A stretch of DNA of 64,000 nucleotides from Vanrija pseudolonga (taxonomy: Eukaryota; Basidiomycota; Tremellomycetes; Trichosporonales; Trichosporonaceae): NCBI RefSeq assembly GCF_020906515.1, contig NC_085851.1, forward strand, positions 1,922,001 to 1,986,000, given 5' to 3'. Below the pieces are notes generated by a model that was given only the letters and a program-made list of their open reading frames with translations, was not told where the DNA came from and made no database searches. Shown here one piece after another: positions 48,174 through 57,105 of this stretch; the first letter of the stretch is position 1; every line of letters starts with the position of its first letter. A program made the position numbers and the translations under genes.

Positions 48174-49187
48174 CATATCGCCCCCGCACTATAATCGGTA
48201 GCTGCTACGCCTCCCTCCCCTCGACTCGACGAGGTCTGGTACTTTGTCGTCCATCCTCATCGGTACACCACCTGTACCACCTTCACACACCCCCACACAT
48301 TTTCGCATTCCATCCTCCACATTGCATATTGCATGGTCCCATGTTGTGTTCAATAGCCAACCCGATGACCCGTGAACGAGACCCGGCGAGAAAGACCACC
48401 CTGCATGCATGTTCCTACCCAGAGCGAGAGTGCGGCAGCGAGCGAGCAGAGCGAGCCAGCGGGGATGTTGGGGGAGATTGGGCGTGGGGCGAGGCGTGGG
48501 GCACTTAGCTGCACTTAGCTGACGCTGGACTGACATCCATGGGGCTCAGTTTGGCACCAAGCAGCAGCGCAGCAGCGAGCACCGAGCACGAGCGCACTGG
48601 CGTGGGCATGGAGGCACGCAATGGGAGCGGGTAAGCTTGTGCAGATAACAAAGAAGTGTGGGGCAGCGCCGGCATGTGTGAGTAGCCTAAGCGTAAGCGG
48701 GGCGGGTGGGAGGAGCCTGCAGGCATCGGATGGCGGATATGGTGCGGATCGTGCGTGCGGTGCGGATGGCTTTGTGCTCGGAATGGCGAGTTGCGCTGCG
48801 GGTGCCAAGTCAAGGTAAGGTCACAGGCGTGCAACGATGTACATAGGCGAGAGGTCTCGTGCGCCGGCCTTGTGTCCGATCCGCGAGTCGAGCCGCCTCG
48901 GTTGACAATGTTACAGAGGAGGAGGGCTCACGTGCTGCCTTGTAACGAGAGCACAAGACAGTTCACATGTTGCCTTGTTGTTGTGGGGAGGATACGTTGT
49001 GCCACCCACGGGAGGAGACGAGGGCGCGGGGCAACACCCAAGGCATGGCTGGCGGCGGGCATGGCCGAGAATGGTAGGCAAGGCGATTTGCCGCCGTCGC
49101 CGTCTCAAACCTGCACCCACCCTGCACCATGGGGTATGGTAAGCAACAACCCAACCACGCCTCCACTTCCTGCATCACACTATCAAG
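48174..49187. other. Intergenic
   Basis: About 1 kb between two same-strand genes. One reading frame stays open across it into the F-box gene but uses another frame than that gene's first exon and shows no homology-like features; it is judged noncoding. It contains GCAGCAGCGAG-type repeats around 48555-48600. Confidence 0.45.
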
Positions 49188-52100
49188 ATGAGCACGTACG
49201 GCCGCGAGGCCGCCGTCGCGGTCCTCGCTGGGCCGAAAGACACCCGCGACGCGGCGCCAGCTGGCGCTGCGTCGCCCGACACTGGCGGTGCTGCTGCCTC
49301 CCCCGACAGCGCCGAGCCCGCCACCGCCGGCCCGACGACGCTCGCGTCCCTCCCCCCCGAGCTCCTCGACCACATCCTCTCCCACGTCCCCCCGCGCCAG
49401 CGCCAGCGCGCGGCCCTCGCCCTCTCCCAGGTCCTTCGCCACCATGCGCCGGACACGCGCCATATCTGGGCGCATATGCCCGTTGGCTCGGCACGCCAGG
49501 TCATGCCCCTCTGGCGCAGGCTGATGGTCGAGCAGAACAAGGCGCGCGGCGGGGGCGCGGGGGTCGTCAAGACTTTTGGAATGGTGAGTCCGCCGTGCGC
49601 CGAGGCGAGGCGCGCGCAGCGCGCCGAGGGGATTGGGTGTCGGCCGGGGTGTTCGATGTGAAGCGGGGTGCGGCTTGGCGTGCGTCGAAGTGTGCGATGG
49701 AAGACATCTCACCGCCCTCGGCCCACTCGGCCCAGCCAGTCGTCACGAGAGGCATGCGCCCCGCCCCCACTGCTCGCTCGCTCGCGACGTCACGTGCGCG
49801 CGTGCTCGCCCGCTCGACCCGCTATGTCGGGCCGAGGGGGCGAGAGCGAAGCCGAGAGAGCGCACGAGTGCGAGCTCGCAAGCACGTCGTGCCTTTGCGC
49901 GTCTTCTTGTCGGCTTCGACGCCTCGTGCTTGCCCGCGCCCAGTGCCCTCGCCTGGCGCGCACAGCCCTTCTCCGCCCGTGCACGCACAGCAGCTCACAC
50001 CCGCAGGAATCGTGGCGCGGCGACGCCGACATTCTCAACAAGTAAGTCGCGGCGTGGCGTGTGCGCGCGCCTGTGCGCCTGTGCGCCCCGCAACCATTAC
50101 CCATGCTCACACCCCCAGCGCGCTCCGCTGCATGCCGTACATCAACACCCTCCTCGTCAACGTCGGCACAAACTTTGCCCCCGAGCACCTCCAGGAGATG
50201 TTTGAGCGGCCCCGCCCGCAGATGGAGCGCATGGAGATGCGCTTCAGGCCGTATGTCGAGCAGGCTTCGTATTACCAGTTTTTGAAGGGTGAGTGGCGGC
50301 GGCGCGAGGCACCCAGCGCCGAGCTGGTCAGAGCGCATCGTGGCGTGCCAAGACCTGCCACAAGCACCGGCAAGCAGCAGCTAACCCCCACCCCAGGCTC
50401 CTACTTCGACGCTGCCGTCGAAACCCTCTACAAGAACTGGCCCGAGACGCCCTCCTTCACGCACATCTCCCTCGTACAGGACCTGCCCCCGCGCGTGACG
50501 GCGCCGCCGACGCGCGCCCACTCGCCCGCGCCGTCGCTCGCCAACAGCTTTGCCGACCTCAGGCTCGTCAGCCGGTTCCCGACGGCCGCACCAAGCGCCG
50601 CGACGAGTGTGGCGGGCAGTGTGGCACCGAGTGCTGTGGCCAGTGCTGCGGCCAGTGCCGCTGGTAGCGTCCCGACTAGCACCGCTGGCAGCGTCCCGCC
50701 CAGCACCGCAGCCAGCGTTGCCAGCGGTGCCGCAACCCCCGACGCCGGCTCCGACACCGAGTCGGGCAACTCTGGCTCGGAGGAGTCGACCACCCCGCCC
50801 ACGTCCTTGTCCGAGGCCGACGACTCGCTCGAGTCCAAGGGCTTCACCCGCAAGGGCCCGTTCCCCTACCTCTCGGAATGCCTCCAGCACCTCAAGCCCA
50901 AGACGTTTGCCCAGCCCATCGTGTTCTTCGACATCAAGTGCATGGCGCGTTTCGGCGCTGCGCCGGTCGCGAAGCACCTCACGCACCTGCGTCTGCGTGT
51001 GCCAAGCCGCGACCTGGCCCTCGTGCTCGTCTCCCCGCCGCCCAACACGCGCCTCTTCCCGTCGCTGCGCTACCTCGACCTGTCGACCAGCAATGTCCGC
51101 CTCGACGCCGTGTTCGCCACCCTTCTGCGCCAGTACGAGCGCCTTGAGCACATCGTTCTCGACCGCGTCAACCTCTTTGCCTTCTCGGCGAGAGAGCGCG
51201 GCAACGACATGTGCAAGGAGCTCGGACAGCTGTGTGTCGGCGCTGGACTCGCCCGCGGCAAGGAGCGCGAGCGCCTGATTGCCGCGTGGGACACGGCGCA
51301 GCGCACGCGCGTGGCGCAGCAGGAGATTGCGCTCCGTCAGGCCGCGGCGCGCCGCGCGTCAGAGGACGAGTCTGACGCCGACGAGGACGACGAGGTGCGC
51401 GAGGAGCGCCGTGCCCTCCGCGAGGCCGAAGCCGCGCGCGAGGAGATGCAGCGCCAGATTGCCTTGTCCCGCTCGCGGCGTAACCGCCCGGCGCCGGCTT
51501 CACACTCGACCTTTTCCCTGCGCGACCGCCCGTCGCGCCGCGGTGCCGCCACCTCCACCGGGCCGGCCGTGTCCGCTGCCGACCTCCCGCCGCAGGACAA
51601 GGCCTACTTTGTCCTCCCGCCCCTGCCGACGATGAAGACGATCTGTATCGGCGGTGAGGCCCCGCTCATCTCGACGTTCAAGGTGTCGCACTGGGAGGAT
51701 GAGTTCCACAGTGGCTGGCGCGATGGCCTGGCCAAGTTGCACGGGTGGGCGGTGCACATTGCCGACAAGTACGAGCGGGCCGTCAAGAAGGCCAACGAGT
51801 TCAAGGAGGCCGAGGTCAAGGCACCGTCGGCCCAGAAGGGCAAGAGCAAGGGTAAGGCGGCGGCGCCAGTCAACAAGGTGCGCCCGCCGACCGATATCCG
51901 CCTGTTCCGCTTTGCGCGCCCCGACGAGCCGCTGCCCGACTGGGACCCGCGTGACCCGACGGTCGGGCTCATCGAGGTGGACGTCTCGGACGCGGCGCCG
52001 CGCGCCTACCTCGACGGGTACAAGCAGGCGATTGCCGATGCCGAGCTGTACACGCACTCGCAGGCTGTGCGGCCGCCGTGCGTGCTCTGCACTGTGCCCG

Positions 52101-52234
52101 GGTGTGATGGCCCCTCGCGCCGCGGCGAGGAGGGCGAGCGCGTCGACGGTCGCGGTGGCATGCTGGGCAAGCACAAGGACGGGTGCGGGCATGCCATTGG
52201 CGAGGAGATGTGGGGGTGGGAGGGAGTTGTGTGA
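49188..52234 (+). CDS. F-box protein with disordered inserts
   Basis: The F-box is at residues about 50-85 (TLASLPPELLDHILSHVP then QRQRAALALSQVLRH). F-box proteins bind Skp1 and present substrates to SCF ubiquitin ligases (family knowledge). Introns: a long one at 49584-50008 (425 nt), then about 50042-50118 and about 50288-50396. Spliced exons continue ESWRGDADILNN, ALRCMPYINTLLVNVGTNFA and EHLQEMFERPRPQMERMEM, which looks like a leucine-rich-repeat-like region resumed at LTHLRLRVPSRDLALVLV and LRYLDLSTSNVRLDAVFATL. A Ser/Ala linker contains imperfect AGSVPPSTAASV repeats (about 50605-50730). A Glu/Arg coiled segment (about 51290-51480) precedes the conserved end (FRFARPDEPLPDWDPRDPT), which has two possible Cys sites (CVLCTVPGC). 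The substrate is unknown. Confidence 0.8.
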
Positions 52235-52357
52235 AGGGGGAGGATTTGGGACTCTGGTATGCTGCTGTTGCTGTTTGCTGCGCTGCGTTTGCTCATACTT
52301 TGGGATTTATGTGTTTGTATGATGCAAATTGTAGCATAGGGCGGGGCAGGGCAGAGG

Positions 52358-52378
52358 GAAGGAAGGCAGTCGCGTCGG
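52358..52378 (+). promoter_or_regulatory. Shared cluster element, copy 1
   Basis: Contains AAGGAAGGCAGTCGCGTCG. It ends 50 bp before the start of the first zinc-module gene; three related copies precede the next three genes. Confidence 0.6.
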
Positions 52379-52428
52379 TGACTTCAACAAGTCATCTCTA
52401 ACTTACACCTGCGCCATCACACACAGCA

Positions 52429-53570
52429 ATGGATGACACCGACCCCAGCCTCGCAGCCACCCTCGCCAGGCTCGAGCAAGCCCAAGCGGCCCACACGGCC
52501 CTCCTCCAGTCCATAAGCGCGCAGCAGGGAGCACTGGCGACGGCTCTCGACACGCCAAGCGCCGACGAGCACGAGCAAGGCAGGATGGCGCGCGCGCTCG
52601 TCGCGGCGCTGGGGGGGATCGTGACCGCGCAGGCGGGGCACGGCGGCGTCCTGCTGCAGCTGATGGGCGACGTGCGGGCGCTCATGCGCGCGGAGGGGGT
52701 CCCCACGGCGCTGACGCCGATCGCGAGCGCCGCGCCGTCGACAGAACGCCCGCAGACCGTGGCGACGACGACGCCGCGCTACACGCCTTCTGCGCCGGTG
52801 GCGAGTCCGCCCCCGCCCGCGACCACCAGTGTCCCGGTCGTCACGCCGACGCCCGCGCAGCGCAAGGCCACCGCGCAGCGCATGCTCGCCGCCATCGCTG
52901 ATATCGAGGCCGGCGAGCCAGCGCGCCGGACGGTGACGATCACGCCGCGGCACGCGTCGACGCCGGGGCTGGTGACGAGCCCGCGCAAGCCGCCGTCGCC
53001 GTCGCGGCCAGCCCCAGCCCCAAGCCCGCCGTCGTACCCAGCCTCAAGCCCGTCCCCGCACCCGCCCCCGCTCCCAACCCCGCGCCGAAGGCTGCCCCCG
53101 AACAGTCTCTCACGATGGACCAGCTCAAGGCCGCGCAGGTCGCGCTGGACCGGCTGCGTCTCGCGCCAAGGCCGAACACTATCGTCCGCAGCGGGGGCAC
53201 GCCGCTCACAGCCAAGCACGGCACGCCGGCGCCCAAGACCAAGCCTGCGGCCACCACCCCGCCGAAGAGCAAGCCCGACGTCTCTGCCCTGGCACCCAAG
53301 ACCAAGCAGGCCGCTGCGGCACCCAAACCCGCCATGCCCACGCCCAAGACCAAGCCCAAGGGGGCCGCGACTGCACCGAAGGCCAAGTCCAAGCCCCCTC
53401 CCACCCCCGCCCCGCCCGCCGCTCCCGGCTACTGCGCGGCGTGGAACACGAAGCAGAACATGTGCAAGGCCTTCTCGTGCCCCCTCCTGCACGAGTGTCA
53501 CGTCTGTGGGCCTGCGGGGCGGCCGGCTACGCATCGGTTCTTTGTGGGATGTCCGTACCGTAAGAAGTGA
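52429..53570 (+). CDS. Zinc-module cluster protein 1 (N-terminal helices, disordered linker, CCCH+CCHC)
   Basis: First tandem member. The N-terminus (LAATLARLEQAQAAHTALLQ, then LLQLMGDVRALMRAEG) matches members 2-4. The linker is Pro/Ala/Lys-rich with repeated PKTKP. The C-terminus carries the shared module C-x9-C-x4-C-x3-H-E-C-x2-C-x8-H-x5-C (AAWN after the first Cys, CPLLHEC core) and ends PYRKK. The N- and C-terminal halves lie in different frames. A 53-nt intron at 52972-53024 (donor GTGACG, acceptor AAG) joins them exactly and gives 362 residues, but it lacks the usual GTGAGT donor and CTGAC branch site, so a frameshift is the alternative. The linker reading E-P-A-Q then repeated Lys-Pro supports the second frame before 53115. 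The function is unknown; nucleic-acid binding is a reasonable guess from the CCCH geometry. Confidence 0.7.
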
Positions 53571-53640
53571 GGTGTGGGAGTGTTTGTTTTGTATGACATG
53601 CACGGTTGTATCCTGGGTAGGTGGCGGCGGTTGTGGTTTC

Positions 53641-53661
53641 GAAGGAAGACAGTCGCGTCGG
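53641..53661 (+). promoter_or_regulatory. Shared cluster element, copy 2
   Basis: Contains AAGGAAGACAGTCGCGTCG, 106 bp before the start of member 2; it differs from copy 1 at one position. Confidence 0.6.
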
Positions 53662-53767
53662 ATTGATCGCTTTTCTCCACTCTGCCGTCGTCTATCCTCC
53701 ACTCACACCCAACTCACGCCCCACACACACACACCTCACAGCAGCACTCATCACGAACTGAGACGCA

Positions 53768-54718
53768 ATGGACATCGACCACGACCCACTCACCGCCGCC
53801 CTCCTGCACCTCGCACACACGCAAGAATCCCACACCGCCCTCCTCCAGTCCATCGTCAACCAGCAGGCGGCACACACGCGCACCCTCGAGTCAGTCTCGC
53901 GGGCCCTCACGGCCCTGACGCGGCGCGTGGACGCCACGGCCTCGGGGGACGTGCTGCGCTCCCTCTGCGGCTGCGTGGGCGAGCTGGTCGCCATGCAGGC
54001 TGGGCATGGGGTCGCGCTGCTCGACCTCATGGGCGATGTGCGCGGCGTGATGCGAGCTGTTGGCGCCGAGGTGCCGTTACTCGCGCCGTTTGTTCCAGAT
54101 CTGTCGGAGGACAAGATCAAGAACAGGGGGAAGGGCGCGGTGACACCGACGCCGGTGCCGCCGCCGCCGCCGCCCGCCAAGATCGACCAGCCGCGGGCTG
54201 CGCCCCTCACGAACGGCAAGCTGGTGACTCTGCCCATGCCGACTGAGGCAACAGCGCCGACACCCCCACCCCCGCGCAAGCCTGCTCCGCCGCCCCATCC
54301 CAAGCCTGCCCCCATCCGCCCACCACCAGCACCGTCCAAGCCCAGGCCCTTCACCTTCTCGTCCAAGGGCCTGACCTACATCCCTCCGCCAACGCCAGAC
54401 GGTGGCTGGGGGAGGTCGACCTGGGTACCCAACTCCAGCCCGGCGCCGCCCAAGCTCAAGCCCAACCCTGCCCCCGAACCCGTTCCCAAGCCCGCCCCCA
54501 AACCTGCTCCACGACCCACTCCCAAGCCCACACCCACGACCACCCCCAGTCGCCCCTCTGGCCCCCGGCCGCCATACTGTGCCCGCTGGAACCAGGGCAA
54601 AGGCGTCTGCACGGAGCGCGTCTGCCCGCTCCTACATGAGTGCTTTGCGTGCGCCGCGACGGGGCGGCCCTCGAATCACCGGTGCTGGTGGGGCCGGTGT
54701 ATCAAGAAGTGGAAGTGA
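53768..54718 (+). CDS. Zinc-module cluster protein 2
   Basis: Intronless, 316 residues. It opens MDIDHDPLTAALLHLAHTQE; the start is nearly identical to member 3 in protein and DNA. Next come the helical HTALLQSIVNQQAAHTRTL and the shared GVALLDLMGDVRGVMRAVG. A long Pro/Lys-rich linker follows (repeats of PAPKP/KPAPRPTPKP). The C-terminal module is C-x9-C-x4-C-x3-H-E-C-x2-C-x8-H-x6-C with ARWN, CPLLHECFAC and GRPSNH. It ends KKWK, a basic tail like member 1. The N-terminal helices are likely to oligomerise. The module would hold two zinc ions, a CCCH site and an adjoining C-x2-C/H/C site. The family is not recognised. Confidence 0.85.
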   Translation: MDIDHDPLTAALLHLAHTQESHTALLQSIVNQQAAHTRTLESVSRALTALTRRVDATASGDVLRSLCGCVGELVAMQAGHGVALLDLMGDVRGVMRAVGAEVPLLAPFVPDLSEDKIKNRGKGAVTPTPVPPPPPPAKIDQPRAAPLTNGKLVTLPMPTEATAPTPPPPRKPAPPPHPKPAPIRPPPAPSKPRPFTFSSKGLTYIPPPTPDGGWGRSTWVPNSSPAPPKLKPNPAPEPVPKPAPKPAPRPTPKPTPTTTPSRPSGPRPPYCARWNQGKGVCTERVCPLLHECFACAATGRPSNHRCWWGRCIKKWK

Positions 54719-54770
54719 GGCATGTCATGTTCGGTGGGCTGGTTGGGTTGAGCCAATGTTGCAAGTGGAG

Positions 54771-54793
54771 GAAGGAAGGGCCGAGTCGCGTCT
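54771..54793 (+). promoter_or_regulatory. Shared cluster element, copy 3 (2-nt insertion)
   Basis: GAAGGAAG, then a diverged spacer, then AGTCGCGTCT; 64 bp before the member 3 start. It is the most diverged of the four copies. Confidence 0.5.
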
Positions 54794-54857
54794 GATTACA
54801 CTCATCCAGTGCCCAATCTTCCTCCAACCACCACATCGCCACACCCAGCCTAAAGCC

Positions 54858-55760
54858 ATGGACATCGACCACGACCCACTCACAACCACGCTCCTCCGCC
54901 TCGTGCGCGTCCAAGAATCCCACAGCGCCCTCCTGCAGTCCATCGTCTCCCAGCAAGCGGCGCAGGCACGCGCGCTCGAGGGCCTCGCCCGGCGCCTAGA
55001 CGACAACGGCATGGTCCACACCGTATCTGGTGCGCTACGCGAGCTCGTCAACGCCCAGCAGAGCCAGGGACACGCGATTCTCAACCTCATGGGCGACGTG
55101 CGCGCCGTCATGCGCGCCGTTGGGGCACAGGTGCCCGATCGGTGGGGCAGGCCGACGATGCTCCCTGCGGTGGCGGAGGGAACGCCCATGCCCAAGGCGA
55201 CGGTACGGCCTGCGCCCTTGGGTACCCACATTCCCCCGCAGGTGACACGCGCACCTGCTACCCCCGAGTCCAAGGGCGCTGTCCCCCTCCCCCTCGCCGG
55301 TGGCATCGTCAAGCCGACCCGCACGGTGGAGACCACGTCGACACCACCTGCCCCGCTCACTCCGCTCCCGGTCACTTCGCAGCCCAAGCCTCGGGCAGCA
55401 CCGACACCCAAGCCTCAGGTAGCACCGACACCCAAGCCCCCTGCTGTGGCACCAACATCATCGCCAAAGACCACGACCTTTCCACCCTCCGCTAAGCCTA
55501 AACCCCTCGCCAGCACAAGCAATTCAGCGTCCACCTCCACCACGGCCCTCAAGCCCATCCCCAAGCCCAAGCTCACTCCGAAGCCCGACCGCGCGCGTCT
55601 CCGCGCCGAGCCCCCCTACTGTGCCTCGTGGAACGAGGGCAACGGCGCCTGTGACCCGCACACCTGCCCGCTCCTGCACGAGTGCTTCGCCTGCGCTGCG
55701 GTGGGTCGGCCCTCGAAGCATCGGTACCACTCAGGCCGGTGCCTCAAGGGGTTGAAGTGA
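54858..55760 (+). CDS. Zinc-module cluster protein 3
   Basis: Intronless, 300 residues and the closest relative of member 2 (MDIDHDPLTTTLLRLVRVQE; SALLQSIVSQQAAQARALEG). The MGDVRAVMRAVG motif is present. The linker is a Pro/Thr/Ala chain with tandem APTPKPQV-type units (55395-55445). The C-terminal module C-x9-C-x4-C-x3-H-E-C-x2-C-x8-H-x6-C carries ASWN, CPLLHECFAC and GRPSKHRY, ending CLKGLK. The ATG at 54858 is chosen because it aligns with member 2; the open frame extends further upstream but is not conserved there. Recent tandem duplication with member 2 is inferred from near-identical first codons and shared upstream element. Confidence 0.85.
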   Translation: MDIDHDPLTTTLLRLVRVQESHSALLQSIVSQQAAQARALEGLARRLDDNGMVHTVSGALRELVNAQQSQGHAILNLMGDVRAVMRAVGAQVPDRWGRPTMLPAVAEGTPMPKATVRPAPLGTHIPPQVTRAPATPESKGAVPLPLAGGIVKPTRTVETTSTPPAPLTPLPVTSQPKPRAAPTPKPQVAPTPKPPAVAPTSSPKTTTFPPSAKPKPLASTSNSASTSTTALKPIPKPKLTPKPDRARLRAEPPYCASWNEGNGACDPHTCPLLHECFACAAVGRPSKHRYHSGRCLKGLK

Positions 55761-55834
55761 GGCGTTGGCTGTGGGTAACGGTGGGAAGCGGTGTAGGATG
55801 AATTGTAGCGCAGATGTACATGAAGTGGAAAGCA

Positions 55835-55855
55835 GAAGGAAGACAGTCACGTCGA
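55835..55855 (+). promoter_or_regulatory. Shared cluster element, copy 4
   Basis: Contains AAGGAAGACAGTCACGTCG, only 34 bp before the start of member 4; one base differs from copy 2 within this stretch. Confidence 0.6.
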
Positions 55856-55889
55856 TCTTTCCCTTCCATTTTTCTCTTCTCCACTCACC

Positions 55890-56711
55890 ATGTCGAGCAC
55901 CCGCACACAGCACACCACGCCGCTGCAGCAAGTTGAAGTCGACACCGACCCGCTCACGGCAGCCATGCCACGCCTGGCAGCAACGCGAGAGGCCCACACC
56001 GCCCTGCTGCATTCCCTCGTCCGCCAGCAGGAAGAGCAGGGCCGCACCCTCGCCGCCCTCCTCCGCCGCGCCGACGATAACCCCGGCGCCGCCATGGTCC
56101 GCGCCGTGTCTGGGGCGATGCGCGACCTCGTCAAGACACAAGCGAGGCAGGGGTACGCTCTGCTCGATGTCATGGGCGACGTCCGCGCCGTGATGCGCGC
56201 GGTTGGCGCGCGGGAGCTACCAAGCTTGGAGGGTGGCGTGGCTGCGTCGCTGCCTGTCGGCCCGATGCAACCCCGTATCGATAGGAGGCGGATGGCTCGG
56301 AGTGACAAGGTCAAGGCGGCAACGACGAATGCAGCGGCCAAGTCTACGCCGACGCCCGCAACCAAGATCCACGCCACGGCCTCCTCGTTACCGCCCAAGC
56401 CGGCCAGTCTGCCGCCACGGCCCGCCCGGAATCAGTCCCGCAAGCCCGGTGCCAATGCAGCCACAACCCCCATCACGTCGAGCACAACGCCCGCCTTAAC
56501 CTCGGCTGCAGCCGCCACCTCCACGTCCGCCCACACGCCCCCTGCCAACGCGGCCTACTGCACCTCGTGGAACCTCGGCCAGAAGAACCACCTCTGCAAG
56601 GCGCTCAACTGCGCCCTGCTGCACGAGTGCTTTGTCTGCCACCCCATTGGCGCCGGTCACGGCAAGAAGCACCGGTACAACCCGCAGCGTTGTGGGGACA
56701 ATAAAGCGTAG
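55890..56711 (+). CDS. Zinc-module cluster protein 4
   Basis: Intronless, 273 residues. The N-terminus (QVEVDTDPLTAAMPRLAATR, HTALLHSLVRQQEEQGRTLA) and the motif YALLDVMGDVRAVMRAVG align with members 1-3. The linker is shorter and Thr/Ala/Pro-rich. The module is slightly expanded: C-x11-C-x4-C-x3-H-E-C-x2-C-x10-H-x6-C, with TSWN and CALLHECFVC, ending RCGDNKA. All eight presumed ligands and the Trp after the first Cys are kept despite the loop insertions, which indicates selection on the fold. It lies between member 3 and the diverged member 5, in the same orientation. Confidence 0.85.
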   Translation: MSSTRTQHTTPLQQVEVDTDPLTAAMPRLAATREAHTALLHSLVRQQEEQGRTLAALLRRADDNPGAAMVRAVSGAMRDLVKTQARQGYALLDVMGDVRAVMRAVGARELPSLEGGVAASLPVGPMQPRIDRRRMARSDKVKAATTNAAAKSTPTPATKIHATASSLPPKPASLPPRPARNQSRKPGANAATTPITSSTTPALTSAAAATSTSAHTPPANAAYCTSWNLGQKNHLCKALNCALLHECFVCHPIGAGHGKKHRYNPQRCGDNKA

Positions 56712-57105
56712 GGTGCGAGTGATGCGTGGGGAGAGTGAGTGATGCGTGTGTGGGTGAGAGTGATGCGCGTGTAGGCGCGAGTAATGCATGTTGTATTGTC
56801 GTGAGTGATGTGTGTTTCATGTGTGTTTGTGGCGGTGTGTGTGTGGCGGCGTCATTGTCCAGCCGGCAAAACGAGGCACGACAATGACCGACGTCCGGTG
56901 CGAGATGGTGCGGACGGCGCCGTGTATTGTGTTTGCTTCGGGCTTGATGGCGGAGGCAGCATTGTGTACGGCCTCGCCCCGCTTCGCCCCACGATCACAG
57001 CCAAACAGCCAGCAGCGATGACACACACAGCCGGTGCATACATATATGACAGACAGCTGCGCCGCATCCTTCCATCCACAACTCTCAACCACACATCCCA
57101 CCACC
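56712..57105. other. Intergenic with a degenerate minisatellite
   Basis: About 394 bp. Five degenerate copies of GAGTGATGCGTG occupy 56717-56814, immediately after the member 4 stop. A CATATATGAC stretch (57041-57050) about 60 bp before the member 5 ATG is TATA-like. Confidence 0.6.
56717..56814 (+). repeat. Degenerate GAGTGATGCGTG minisatellite (about 5 copies)
   Basis: Units at about 56717, 56737, 56757, 56779 and 56803, spaced 20-24 bp, the first two identical over 12 bases. It lies in the 3' flank of member 4. Confidence 0.6.

Noticed and set aside
48755-52234. 1,159-codon continuous frame covering the F-box gene and its upstream region
   Set aside because: It reads through three introns, and the true first exon with the F-box is in another frame.
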